Shown piece by piece: positions 17,024 to 25,568 of a stretch of 64,000 bases of DNA. Every line of letters starts with the position of its first letter. Positions within the stretch are counted from its first letter, which is position 1. The position numbers were made by a program, and so were the translations under genes. The stretch is from Chloroflexota bacterium (lineage in GTDB: Bacteria > Chloroflexota > Anaerolineae > Anaerolineales > Villigracilaceae): positions 1 to 64,000 of the forward strand of contig JACRBH010000025.1 of assembly GCA_016234535.1 (NCBI GenBank). The letters run 5' to 3'. Under the pieces are notes generated by a model. The model was not told the DNA's origin, did not search any database, and saw nothing but the letters and a program-made list of their open reading frames with translations.

Positions 17024-17842
17024 ATGAAACCTGTATCTCTTTTCGATCTTGGAGTTTACACTACAGAATGGATCAAGGATTTTTACACCCAGGCAGGCGA
17101 GTGGTGGGGCGCCGACCCTCAAGCGCCCGGCGTTCATAAAACGCGCGTGGAAATCGTTGAACGTTTATGCGGGGGAGGATCAAAGAAGATTTTGGAATTG
17201 GGCGCAGGCACTGGCGTAACTGCCGCAGCGCTGGCTAATGCCGGTCATAATGTGACTGCAGTGGAGTTGAGTCGCACCCGCGCGGATCTTGCCAGGCATC
17301 TCGCAAAGATTCAACGCACAGGCGCTTTATCGATTCTCGAAGGGGACTTTTATACGATGGAACTCAACCAACGTTTTGACATCGTCTGTTGCTGGGAAAC
17401 CTTCGGTCTCGGCACAGATATCGATCAGCGGTGCCTGCTGAAACGCATCGCTGGTGAATGGCTGAAACCGAATGGAAGTATTTTGATGGATGTGTACAGC
17501 CCGATCCGTCCTGCGCGTGACGCGGGGATAGAGAGACGGCTGCCTCCACTCAAAGGCGTTCCGGGTTCGGTCGAGATGATCAACCGCTGTCATTTCGACC
17601 TGTTGCATGGTTGCTGGATCGACGAGTGGATACCTGCCGCAGAACCGGAAAAAGCGCTTGCTCAGGCAATCCGGTGCTATATGCCTCCAGACTTTCTCTT
17701 GTTATTGGAGGGTACAGGGCTAATAATGAAGCGCATCGAAGTTGACGGTCTGGAACTGGATGTGAAAGCCAGGGCGATTGCGACAGGAGGGCCATTGATG
17801 GATGCCTGGTGCTACCTTGTCTGGTTGGCGCTTGATGATTAA
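17024..17842 (+). CDS. Class I SAM-dependent methyltransferase
   Basis: 272 residues. SAM-binding motif I ILELGAGTGVTAAAL (about 58-72), acidic motif II AVELSRTRADLA, then a motif near LEGDFYT. The C-terminal half (about 160-272) is less typical and presumably shapes the acceptor site; substrate unknown. TTGGAGGAAAC precedes the ATG, giving strong translation. It appears to be a single-gene unit followed by a clear terminator at 18002. Confidence 0.85.
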   Translation: MKPVSLFDLGVYTTEWIKDFYTQAGEWWGADPQAPGVHKTRVEIVERLCGGGSKKILELGAGTGVTAAALANAGHNVTAVELSRTRADLARHLAKIQRTGALSILEGDFYTMELNQRFDIVCCWETFGLGTDIDQRCLLKRIAGEWLKPNGSILMDVYSPIRPARDAGIERRLPPLKGVPGSVEMINRCHFDLLHGCWIDEWIPAAEPEKALAQAIRCYMPPDFLLLLEGTGLIMKRIEVDGLELDVKARAIATGGPLMDAWCYLVWLALDD

Positions 17843-17952
17843 CTCACCTTACGCAGTCCAGCCTGTAGCGCGACACATTGTCCCCGCATGGGGGGGTATG
17901 TCGCCCATTTTGCGAGACTGCGAAGCGTCTCGCGTTACCGCGTAAGGTGAGT
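17842..17952. repeat. Structured intergenic element with 13-bp terminal inverted repeats
   Basis: ACTCACCTTACGC (17842-17854) is exactly complementary to 17940-17952. Inside is another hairpin, GCGAGAC/GTCTCGC (17912-17933). At 111 bases with closed ends it resembles a MITE or structured RNA. It starts on the last base of the methyltransferase stop codon. The 278-base gap otherwise holds only the terminator that follows. Confidence 0.5.
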
Positions 17953-18001
17953 AATTAATTGAAAGGTTGGGAGTATGTAATCTCTGGCTGACTTCCAATA
18001 A

Positions 18002-18046
18002 AAGCAAAACAGGATACATGCAGGAATGTATCCTGTCTTGCTTTTC
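18002..18046 (+). terminator. Rho-independent terminator
   Basis: AAGCAAAACAGGATACAT (18002-18019) pairs almost fully with 18026-18043 around a short loop, ending CTTTTCC. It closes the methyltransferase transcript and could also act on the minus strand for the adaptor remnant. Confidence 0.8.
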
Positions 18047-18120
18047 CTGACAATTGATAACGGCTTATCCCAGGCTTGAATGCCGCCGATTAACCTTCAT
18101 TAAAAAAATCCTGATCGAGT

Positions 18121-18615
18121 CTATTTTATATTGATATTCACCGTCGCCGTCATGTTCCACAAGAATCTTGGATCGGATTCGTCGAGGTTGATAGTCACTT
18201 TGTAAGTCATATCGCCCAGATATTCACGCCCAACAGGATCGATTTCAGTGACAGTTCCAGTAAACGCTTCATTAGGGAAAGCATCCAATTTGACTGAAGC
18301 AGAATCTCCGATGGCGAATTCGGCCTGGATGGATTCGATTCCGACCAGTCGTGCGATGACATCTCCTTTGTTGACCCGTTCCCCAGGCTGGACAAGAATC
18401 TCATCCACAATTCCACCCTGCGCAAAAGCAAGTTCAACAGATGGAAAGGGGAGCAGCCGCAGTGATGGAGTTGAGAAATGTTTCTTCAGCCGTTGGTTGT
18501 GTTGTTGGTGCAGGAGTATTCGTTCCGCTCCACGCGGTTGGTGCGCGGCGCTGGGCTTGGTGCGAAGAAGCGGGAGCATGATGGGATTATCGGCTCTCTC
18601 CATGCGCGTTTTCAA
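18121..18615 (-). pseudogene. Remnant of an HlyD/RND-type periplasmic adaptor protein
   Basis: Only parts of a membrane-fusion protein are left. From about residue 60 there is a half-lipoyl segment, VELAFAQGGIVDEILVQPGE and RVNKGDVIARL. It joins directly to a beta-barrel segment, SASVKLDAFPNEAFTGTV, with EIDPVG and LNxxDSDPRFL-like ends. The coiled-coil hairpin normally between them is missing. Upstream codons look out of frame: another frame carries a Thr/Pro/Ala-rich linker typical of these lipoproteins. No partner pump or ABC genes are nearby. I read it as a decayed efflux adaptor with an internal deletion and a frameshift. Confidence 0.6.
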
Positions 18616-18730
18616 TAGCGGGAAAAGCCAAATGGCTCAACGGGGAATGTGGGGAAAATCCCTGTGCAGGCAGTGATGTTTGGCCGGAGAATCCATGACA
18701 CTTTCCACATTCAAAAGATTGGACGTGGCC

Positions 18731-18756
18731 TATAATATATTCAGGTAAATGAATAT
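18731..18756 (+). promoter_or_regulatory. arsR promoter -10 box and ArsR-type operator overlapping the start codon
   Basis: TATAAT at 18731-18736 is followed by ATATTCA-N6-TGAATAT (18737-18756), an inverted repeat of the kind bound by ArsR/SmtB repressors. The arsR ATG (18749) lies inside the repeat. Bound ArsR would block its own initiation. The leader would be at most about six bases. I see no convincing -35 box. Confidence 0.55.
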
Positions 18757-19144
18757 GAAAAGACAACCCCTCACCGAAATTTCAGAAAAAATTTCCGCCC
18801 CGCTGACCGCTATCGCCTCGCCGCAGCGCATTGCTATTCTGCTCGCCATTGGTCTGGGCGAAGCCTGCGTTTGTCATCTTGAAACCTCACTCGGCTGGCG
18901 GCAGGCCTACATTTCACAGCATTTGATGTCTCTTCGAAAAGCGGATATTTTGCTGGACAGACGCGAAGGCCGTTATGTTTTTTACCGACTAAAAGACGCC
19001 TCTCTCCTGGACCTGATCACTGCCTCCGCCCGCCTGAGTGGACTCAACCCTGAGGCCATCACCCCGCTCATCAACACCCAGATCAATCCATCCTGTGAAT
19101 GTCCGCAGTGTTCTCCCGTAATCATATCCGCAGCGAGCCTATAA
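18749..19144 (+). CDS. arsR: ArsR/SmtB family metalloid-responsive repressor
   Basis: 131 residues with a winged helix (about 20-95). CVCHLE near residue 40 matches the As(III)-binding Cys site in the DNA-recognition region of classical ArsR proteins. A second Cys set, CECPQC, lies near the C-terminus. It represses the downstream permease, thioredoxin and possibly acr3, and is released by arsenite. An in-frame ATG two codons later (18755) is an alternative start. Followed after three bases by the permease gene. Confidence 0.88.
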   Translation: MNMKRQPLTEISEKISAPLTAIASPQRIAILLAIGLGEACVCHLETSLGWRQAYISQHLMSLRKADILLDRREGRYVFYRLKDASLLDLITASARLSGLNPEAITPLINTQINPSCECPQCSPVIISAASL

Positions 19145-19147
19145 CCC

Positions 19148-20197
19148 ATGACCACACTAACTCCCGCGACGCTTCCTCATACGAATAAACATCTATTCAC
19201 AACACTAGTCATTGCTGCATTCGGCTGGCTGATTGCCTACAATGTCATTCAACCCCTCGCAGATTGGCTTTCCTACACGGCGTTTGGCCTTGCGCGTGAT
19301 TCACGCTTCGGCGAATCGCTGGCCTTCTTCCTCTATGATGTGCCAAAGATTTTGCTCCTGCTATCAGGCATGGTCTTTGCCATCTCCATCATTCGCACCT
19401 TCTTCAGTCCCGAACGGACTCGCGCCATGCTCGGTGGAAAGCGTGAAGGCGTTGGAAATGTCTTTGCAGCCTTGCTCGGCATTGTCACGCCGTTTTGTTC
19501 ATGCTCGGCGGTTCCGCTCTTTATTGGCTTTGTTGAGTCAGGCATCCCGCTCGGTGTGACATTTTCCTTCCTCATCGCCGCGCCCACGATCAACGAAGTG
19601 GCTGTCATCATGCTGTTTGGTCTGTTCGGCTGGAAAGTCGCCGCCCTTTACATCGCATCTGGGTTGTTCATCGCCATTCTGGCGGGCATGGTGATCGGCC
19701 GCCTCAAGATGGAACGCTATGTGGAAGATTTTGTCTGGCAGATCAAAAGCGGGACAGGGCAAGTCTTGGATGAAAAATTAACCTGGAACGACCGCATCGA
19801 ACGCGCCTGGGAATCTGTCAAAGAGATTGTTGGCAAGGTCTGGCTGTACGTTGTTATTGGCATTGCTGTCGGCGCGGGAATTCATGGCTACGTACCCGAG
19901 AGCGCGCTGGTGGGCATCATGGGCAAACAAGCCTGGTGGTCTGTGCCTGCGGCGGTTTTGCTTGGCATCCCGCTTTATTCCAATGCGGCGGGCATCATCC
20001 CCATCGTGAGCGCGTTGATGGAAAAAGGCGCATCCCTCGGGACGGTGCTGGCTTTCATGATGGCTGTCGTTGGGCTAAGCCTGCCAGAGACGATCATCCT
20101 GCGCCGTGTGCTCAAGCCGCGGTTGATCGCCGTATTTGTTGGCGTGATTGCCGCTGCGATTATTTTCACAGGCTATCTTTTCAATATTATTTTGTAA
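19148..20197 (+). CDS. DUF318/ArsP-type permease
   Basis: 349 residues, about eight to ten membrane segments in two halves. Signature PFCSCSAVPLFIGFVESG (about 117-134) and FLIAAPTINEVAV, typical of the YraQ/ArsP permease family, with the cysteine pair in CSCS. Relatives export trivalent organoarsenicals or arsenite. The position between arsR and a small thioredoxin, with acr3 downstream, supports an arsenic role. Some relatives are less well characterised, so the substrate is inferred. Confidence 0.88.
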   Translation: MTTLTPATLPHTNKHLFTTLVIAAFGWLIAYNVIQPLADWLSYTAFGLARDSRFGESLAFFLYDVPKILLLLSGMVFAISIIRTFFSPERTRAMLGGKREGVGNVFAALLGIVTPFCSCSAVPLFIGFVESGIPLGVTFSFLIAAPTINEVAVIMLFGLFGWKVAALYIASGLFIAILAGMVIGRLKMERYVEDFVWQIKSGTGQVLDEKLTWNDRIERAWESVKEIVGKVWLYVVIGIAVGAGIHGYVPESALVGIMGKQAWWSVPAAVLLGIPLYSNAAGIIPIVSALMEKGASLGTVLAFMMAVVGLSLPETIILRRVLKPRLIAVFVGVIAAAIIFTGYLFNIIL

Positions 20198-20208
20198 TAG
20201 GAGAAAAC

Positions 20209-20460
20209 ATGTTAACCATCAAAGTATTAGGCTCAGGCTGTGCCAACTGCAAACGCGTGGAGCAGATCGTACATAAAGTTGTGGATGAAATGACTTTGCA
20301 GGCTGAAATCATCAAAGTGACCGAGTATCCGGAGATCATGAAATACAACATCATGTCCACGCCCGGGCTGGTCATCAATGAAAAGATCGTTTCCACGGGA
20401 AGAATCCCAACGCCAGCCGAAGTAACGACCTGGTTGACCGATGCCCTCGAAACGGCATAA
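20209..20460 (+). CDS. Small thioredoxin-fold protein (redox-active CANC)
   Basis: 83 residues. GSGCANCKRVEQIV carries a CxxC at 11-14, and STPGLVINEKIVSTGRIP has the cis-proline region of the mini-thioredoxin family commonly found beside DUF318 permeases. It probably keeps the permease or ArsR cysteines reduced, or passes metalloid. The start is fixed by GGAG shortly before ATG 20209; longer versions open in frame overlap the permease gene and are not credible. Confidence 0.85.
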   Translation: MLTIKVLGSGCANCKRVEQIVHKVVDEMTLQAEIIKVTEYPEIMKYNIMSTPGLVINEKIVSTGRIPTPAEVTTWLTDALETA

Positions 20461-20565
20461 TCGTTAACAACACCATAACTTTCACTTCAACAGCTTATGA
20501 TAGAAATTCAAATACATAAGTTACGAAAAGAGTTTTGTTATATTTTTTGAATCTGGAGGTTCTTT

Positions 20566-21702
20566 ATGTCTGAAGTTGCAGCAACGCGAAGCCTGAGCAA
20601 ACAACTTTCCTTCCTTGACCGTTACCTGACCTTGTGGATTTTCCTGGCGATGGCGGTGGGGGTGGGGATCGGCTTTTTGTTTCCCGAGGGAGTCGATAGA
20701 TTCAATGATGCTGTCTCGGTGGGGACAACCAACATTCCCATCGCAATCGGGTTGATCTTGATGATGTACCCGCCATTTGCCAAAGTGAAGTATGAAGAAC
20801 TGGGAGATGTCTTCCGCAATAAGAAAGTGCTGACGCTCTCGCTCATCCAAAACTGGGTGATCGGTCCTGTTTTGATGTTCATTCTCGCCATCGTGTTTTT
20901 GCGCGGCTATCCTGAATATATGGCTGGGTTGATCATGATCGGTCTGGCGCGCTGTATTGCGATGGTGATCGTATGGAACGAGCTGGCGCACGGCGACACC
21001 GAATATGCCGCCGGGCTGGTGGCATTCAATAGTGTGTTTCAGGTCTTGTTCTACAGTGTGTACGCCTGGGTATTTATCACCGTCCTGCCGCCTCTGTTTG
21101 GTTTGAGCGGTGCAGTCGTTGAAATCACCATTGGCGAAATTGCCAAGAGCGTATTCATCTATCTGGGGATTCCGTTTCTGGCCGGCTTTCTCACCCGCAC
21201 TGCGCTGGTGCGGATGAAAGGCAAGGAGTGGTATCACAAGGTTTTTGTGCCCAAGATCAGCCCGCTGACGCTCATCGCCCTGCTGTTTACGATTGTGGTC
21301 ATGTTCTCGCTCAAAGGCAATTTGATCGTACAAATCCCGCTGGACGTGGTGCGGATTGCCATTCCGCTCTTGATTTACTTCATCGCCATGTTCCTGGTTT
21401 CTTTCTGGATGGGGCATCGCCTCGGCGCGGATTATTCGCAGACGACCACGCTTTCCTTCACAGCCGCCAGCAACAACTTCGAACTGGCGATTGCCGTGGC
21501 TGTGGCTGTATTTGGCATCAACAGCGGCGCGGCATTTGCGGCGGTGATTGGTCCGCTGGTGGAAGTGCCGGTGATGATCGGTCTGGTGAACGTGGCGTTC
21601 TTCTTCCAGAAAAAATATTTTGGTGGAGCGGTGGGTTCCTCACCTGAAATGATTGCCGCTGCGCAGGAGGCCTGTCCTCCTGATGAGCAGTTGGTGAAGT
21701 AG
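20566..21702 (+). CDS. arsB/acr3: Acr3 family arsenite efflux permease
   Basis: 378 residues, ten membrane segments. The conserved [19 protein letters not shown], with the essential Cys in TM4, and [16 protein letters not shown] identify Acr3. It expels arsenite using the proton gradient. TGGAGG precedes the ATG. A 105-base gap separates it from the thioredoxin gene, so it may have its own promoter (TATATT lies about 30 bases upstream). It is the main detoxifying gene of the cluster. No arsenate reductase (ArsC) is seen in the window. Confidence 0.95.
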   Translation: MSEVAATRSLSKQLSFLDRYLTLWIFLAMAVGVGIGFLFPEGVDRFNDAVSVGTTNIPIAIGLILMMYPPFAKVKYEELGDVFRNKKVLTLSLIQNWVIGPVLMFILAIVFLRGYPEYMAGLIMIGLARCIAMVIVWNELAHGDTEYAAGLVAFNSVFQVLFYSVYAWVFITVLPPLFGLSGAVVEITIGEIAKSVFIYLGIPFLAGFLTRTALVRMKGKEWYHKVFVPKISPLTLIALLFTIVVMFSLKGNLIVQIPLDVVRIAIPLLIYFIAMFLVSFWMGHRLGADYSQTTTLSFTAASNNFELAIAVAVAVFGINSGAAFAAVIGPLVEVPVMIGLVNVAFFFQKKYFGGAVGSSPEMIAAAQEACPPDEQLVK

Positions 21703-21855
21703 ATAAATCTTCGTTTATCGTGTCACTCTGAGCGGCAGCGCTGGGGAGTATAACGCGCAGCAAAAGTGACTTCGCCATTGGCATCCGTCAACTGGCGAGG
21801 GTGATTGTGACATTGATGCTATCGGAAAACAAAAGGGCAATTGATAATCGTCACT

Positions 21856-22380
21856 TTAGCCAAATAGTTCAAAATCAAATTTATATTTTATTTGATCTGG
21901 ATGTTTAAACCACCATCCTGCCGGGTATTCAAGCATTTTTTGATACATTACCATAATCGCATTCCCACCATACGGATGACCGTTGTCCCCGGGGGATGGT
22001 AGCGTCGCTGTCGGTATACAGGGCGTCAAAGTTGCGAGTGGAGTAAAGGTTGCAGTACCTGTGGCAGTAGCTGTTTGCCAGGTGACTATGGCGGTTGGAG
22101 AACCCTGTGGTTGAGTCACTGTAAAAGTAACTTCCTGGCCTGTAGTGTTATTTATCTTACACGCCGTCAAACCCATCCCTACAATCCCAACCACTAACAG
22201 CAAGGCAATCCACATCCCCCATTTACTACCTTTCTTCCTGCGGCTGTAGAACATCGCCAGTATTCCCAGTGGCGCAAAGAGCGCTCCCATCGGGTCAAAA
22301 GGCACATACGGATTGGAATTATTTGGTTTGGCATCCCTGTTGAGGAATCTGCCGGTGGTGGGGGAGTCTTTTGTTTTCAT
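21856..22380 (-). pseudogene. Orphan C-terminal tail of an Rhs-repeat protein
   Basis: 174 residues. TTGRFLNRDAKPNNSNPYVP at 8-27 looks like the end of an Rhs core, whose usual close is TGRFLxRDP. It then runs DPMGALFAPLGILAMFYSRR, a basic stretch, a hydrophobic segment, and LTAC (a lipobox-like site), then a Thr-rich linker and a Gly-rich end. The large repeat region that should precede it is absent upstream. It is either a displaced Rhs tip or a small membrane lipoprotein born from one. Expression is uncertain. Confidence 0.5.
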
Positions 22381-22492
22381 ATCTTATGATGGGCAGCGAA
22401 GAAGTTTCAAAATGATTTTGATGAGCATTATCAAGTAGTCGCCAGACGCAGTTTTTCGAGAAACAAATATCGATTGAATTGCGTAAGTGTAT

Positions 22493-23455
22493 ATGATGAA
22501 AAACATAAACCTTGATTCAAATATTGCCGCCTCCATTACCAAGGCCGCCAGCAAACAGACGTATTACACGATTCGCCTTTTCGCGGACCGTGACCGCGCT
22601 GCTGACGCATATCGCGCTTACGGATATTTCCGTTGGGTGGATGATGTCATTGACGGCGAGGTCTCCCTGGGGGAAGAATCAGGTTCAGGCGTGGAAAGAA
22701 GCGCCTTCGTCAATCGTCAAAAGTCTTTGCTGGAATCCTGCTATCGCGGCGAAGTCCCGAATAATCTGCGCGCTGAGGAATGGATGTTGGTTGAGCTTGT
22801 CTGCCATGACATCGAAAAGAACAGCGGTTTGCAAACGTACCTGCGTAACATGATGGATGTGATGGTCTTCGATGCCAATCGGCGCGGACAGATGATCTCG
22901 CAAGCGGAGTTATTCGATTATTCGCACAAGTTGGCGAAGGCGGTCACGGAGGCTTTGTATTACTTTATCGGTCATGACGATCCCTCGCCAGACCATGAAG
23001 CGCGTTATATGGCAGTAACTGCCGCGCATATCACACACATGTTGAGAGATGCTGTGGAAGATGTCGAAAATGGATATTTCAATCTTCCGCATGAATATCT
23101 GCAAGCGCGCGGGATTTCGCCGCAGGATGTGACAAGCCAGGCATACCGTGAATGGGTCTGCGAACGAGTCCAATTGGCGCGCGGCTATTTCAAGTTGGGA
23201 CGGGAATGTACCGCACAGGTCAGGAACCTGCGTTGTCGTTTGGCTGGCTACGCTTACACCGCGCGCTTCGAGTGGATGCTGAAAGCCATTGAACGCGAGC
23301 ATTATTGCCTGCGTTCTGAATACCCGGAACGGAAAAGTTTGCAGGCTGCCTTATGGATGGTCTGGCATGTGTTGACTTCCATGTTCGCGTTGCCCTCGGT
23401 CAAAACTGAATCGCAAGAACTTACGCCGCAGCCTGTGCGGATCGAGAAAAGATAA
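22493..23455 (+). CDS. crtB: Phytoene/squalene synthase family protein
   Basis: 320 residues. Head-to-head prenyl diphosphate synthase: first Asp-rich motif in YGYFRWVDDVIDGE (near 45) and second in MLRDAVEDVENGYFNLP (near 190), both intact. It joins two C15 or C20 diphosphates; the next gene being a phytoene desaturase makes carotenoid synthesis (phytoene or dehydrosqualene) likely. I took the ATG at 22493; a GTG two codons earlier and an ATG one codon later are also possible, and no clear ribosome site is seen. Confidence 0.9.
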   Translation: MMKNINLDSNIAASITKAASKQTYYTIRLFADRDRAADAYRAYGYFRWVDDVIDGEVSLGEESGSGVERSAFVNRQKSLLESCYRGEVPNNLRAEEWMLVELVCHDIEKNSGLQTYLRNMMDVMVFDANRRGQMISQAELFDYSHKLAKAVTEALYYFIGHDDPSPDHEARYMAVTAAHITHMLRDAVEDVENGYFNLPHEYLQARGISPQDVTSQAYREWVCERVQLARGYFKLGRECTAQVRNLRCRLAGYAYTARFEWMLKAIEREHYCLRSEYPERKSLQAALWMVWHVLTSMFALPSVKTESQELTPQPVRIEKR

Positions 23456-23471
23456 AAAAACAATGCCCGCT

Positions 23472-23495
23472 CTCGGCGCCGTCTTCGCCGCCGAG
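23472..23495. other. GC-rich stem-loop between crtB and crtI
   Basis: CTCGGCG (23472-23478) pairs with CGCCGAG (23489-23495) in the 62-base gap. It may modulate crtI expression relative to crtB; no T-run follows. Confidence 0.4.
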
Positions 23496-23517
23496 AACGG
23501 CGGCTGGAGCAATCTAA

Positions 23518-25005
23518 GTGAAAACAAAAAATGTGATCGTGATCGGCGCAGGCATTGGCGGGATTGTTGCCGCGACGCACCTTGCCCAACATGGAATCAA
23601 GGTAACGGTCGTCGAGAAAAATTCGCGTCCTGGCGGACGTTGTGACCGCATCAGTCGTGATGGACATCATTTCGATACTGGGCCCACATTACTGGTCATG
23701 CCGCTTTTGTATGAGGCGGAGTTCAATGCGCTCGGAACATCCATGCGCGAAAAGCTTGACCTGCAACGCGTTGACCCAACCTATCGTCTCGTTTTCGACG
23801 ATGGCAGTCAACTCGCGCTCACGTCGGATATGAAATCCATGCAGGAGCAGCTCGAAACTTTTGAAGCGGGAAGTTTTCAAGGTCTCCTGCGTTACATGGA
23901 TGAAGGTCATCGTCACTATCATCTCGGCATCCAGAAACTTGTCAATCGTGATTTTCGCAAAGCCTCTGAATTTTTTGCGCTCGAAAACATTCCGCTCATC
24001 CATCAATTGAAACCGTTTGTCAATCACTACGGCAACATGTCCGCCTATTTCGATGACCCGCGCCTCAAAGCCGCTTTCACATTTCAGGATGTGTACATGG
24101 GCTTGAGTCCGTTTGAAGCGCCCGCCACTTTTTCGATGATGCCGTACACCGAATTGGCGCACGGCGTCTATTATCCGCGCGGCGGCATGTATGGCATTGT
24201 CGAGGCGCTGATGGACCTGGCGCGCAACGCGGGCGTGGAATTTATTTTTGATGCAACTGTCCAACAAATTGACGTGAACTCAACTCACGCGCGCGGCATC
24301 TTCATAGACGGTCAAAGACTTGAAGCCGACGCTGTCCTCGCGAACGCCGATCTGCCTTATGTATATAAAGATTTGTTGCCCGATGACAAGCTTGCCGAAT
24401 CATTAACCCGCAAACGTTTTTCGTGTTCGGTCATCAGTTTCTTTTGGGGATTGGATAAAACGTATGAGACGCTTGGGCCGCACACGCTCTTCCTCGCAAG
24501 CGACTATCGCGAAAACTTCGAACGCATCATTCGTGACCTGAGCCTGCCCGCCAATCCCAGTCTTTATATCCACGCTCCAGCCCGACTCGACCCCGCCATG
24601 TCGCCGCGTGGACAGGATACCTTGATCGCCATCGTCCCTGTCGGTCACATGTCCGATAATGGCGAACAGGATTGGGGTGAATTAAGAGATGAAGCGCGCA
24701 GGCAAGTCTTCCGGCGATTGGCGATATTGGGAATCACCGACCTCGAATCGCATATCAAGTTCGAGACCACATTCACGCCATTATCGTGGCGCAAGCGTTA
24801 TAACCTGATGAAAGGTTCCACGCATGGACTTTGTCACAACCTGACCCAACTCGGATATTTCCGCCCAAGCAACAAACATTCGCGTTACGACAATTTATAT
24901 TTCACAGGCGCAAGCACACATCCTGGCACAGGCATGCCTACAGCGATGGTCTCTGGCCGCTTGTCTGCGCAGCGGATTTTGGATGACTTTCAAAATCAAG
25001 TTTAA
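23518..25005 (+). CDS. crtI: Phytoene desaturase (CrtI-type)
   Basis: 495 residues. FAD-binding Rossmann motif VIGAGIGGIVAATHLA at 9-24, GGRCDRI, and the C-terminal CrtI signature YFTGASTHPGTGMPTAM (about 461-477). It desaturates phytoene or dehydrosqualene stepwise at the membrane. The start is GTG at 23518, with CTGGAG about eight bases upstream. It forms a two-gene unit with crtB. No cyclase or ketolase follows, so an acyclic carotenoid is the simplest guess. Confidence 0.94.
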   Translation: MKTKNVIVIGAGIGGIVAATHLAQHGIKVTVVEKNSRPGGRCDRISRDGHHFDTGPTLLVMPLLYEAEFNALGTSMREKLDLQRVDPTYRLVFDDGSQLALTSDMKSMQEQLETFEAGSFQGLLRYMDEGHRHYHLGIQKLVNRDFRKASEFFALENIPLIHQLKPFVNHYGNMSAYFDDPRLKAAFTFQDVYMGLSPFEAPATFSMMPYTELAHGVYYPRGGMYGIVEALMDLARNAGVEFIFDATVQQIDVNSTHARGIFIDGQRLEADAVLANADLPYVYKDLLPDDKLAESLTRKRFSCSVISFFWGLDKTYETLGPHTLFLASDYRENFERIIRDLSLPANPSLYIHAPARLDPAMSPRGQDTLIAIVPVGHMSDNGEQDWGELRDEARRQVFRRLAILGITDLESHIKFETTFTPLSWRKRYNLMKGSTHGLCHNLTQLGYFRPSNKHSRYDNLYFTGASTHPGTGMPTAMVSGRLSAQRILDDFQNQV

Positions 25006-25537
25006 AATTCACTACCGTACAAATGTTGTTACGAGAGCTGGCGGTTGAGCAGGTGAATGCTTTTCTCGCCCGTATCGAAACCCAGCCCGGCGCTTGCGCC
25101 GCACTGCGTTCCCTGGCATCGCCCGCCACTACAGTCCCCGAAGCGGAGCGAGTGGAAGGGCAGGTGTTGTACAAGAATTTTTGCTAACCATGGAGGCACA
25201 GAGTCACGGAGTCTTTTCAAGTTTTTTCCTCAGTGTCTCCGTGGTTCGACTTTTTTGGTTTCGGCCTGTCCGAGTTAGGGAATGTGCGGTAGGGAAAACA
25301 TAAGAAAAAGGAAAACCATAATTAATGACCTTGCCGAGTACATTATGACAATTCATGCCATCCCGTACATCGTTAATTTCAGTAATCACAGATTGCCTGC
25401 CAAGCTCTTATTGCTCACGCCGTTCCCGGCGAGGGAGCAAACTTATCTACAAGCTTTTTGTGCATCCTCCCGATTCGTTTGCCACTGTCAAATAAAAAAT
25501 CGGTGTAGAATGAAGTGTACGATCTCACTGCGATGCA
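25006..25537. repeat. Gap with dispersed repeats (25133-25167 and 25188-25249)
   Basis: No convincing gene in about 530 bases. 25133-25167 (AGTCCCCGAAGCGGAGCGAG onward) matches 50741-50775 at 31 of 35 positions. 25188-25249 is an ACCAC-type repeat, CACAGAGTCACGGAG facing CAGTGTCTCCGTGG, related to those near 2921 and 54789. A 54-codon ORF from 25024 runs through the repeats and has no ribosome site. Confidence 0.6.
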
Positions 25538-25564
25538 TTAACAAATTACACAAAAACATATAAG
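25538..25564 (+). promoter_or_regulatory. Putative promoter giving a leaderless regulator mRNA
   Basis: TTAACA (25538-25543) and TATAAG (25559-25564), spacing 15. Only four bases separate the -10 box from the ATG at 25569, and no Shine-Dalgarno sequence precedes it. Confidence 0.4.
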
Positions 25565-25568
25565 CCCT

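Noticed and set aside
20521..21417. 298-codon minus-strand frame opposite acr3
   Set aside because: The product is an unnatural His/Asp/Gln-rich mix and acr3 is certain, so this is a codon-bias shadow.
23689..24267. 192-codon minus-strand frame opposite crtI
   Set aside because: Antisense to a well-supported gene, with no ribosome site and no recognisable domain.
25024..25188. 54-codon plus-strand ORF after crtI
   Set aside because: No ribosome site, and half of it is the dispersed 35-base repeat.
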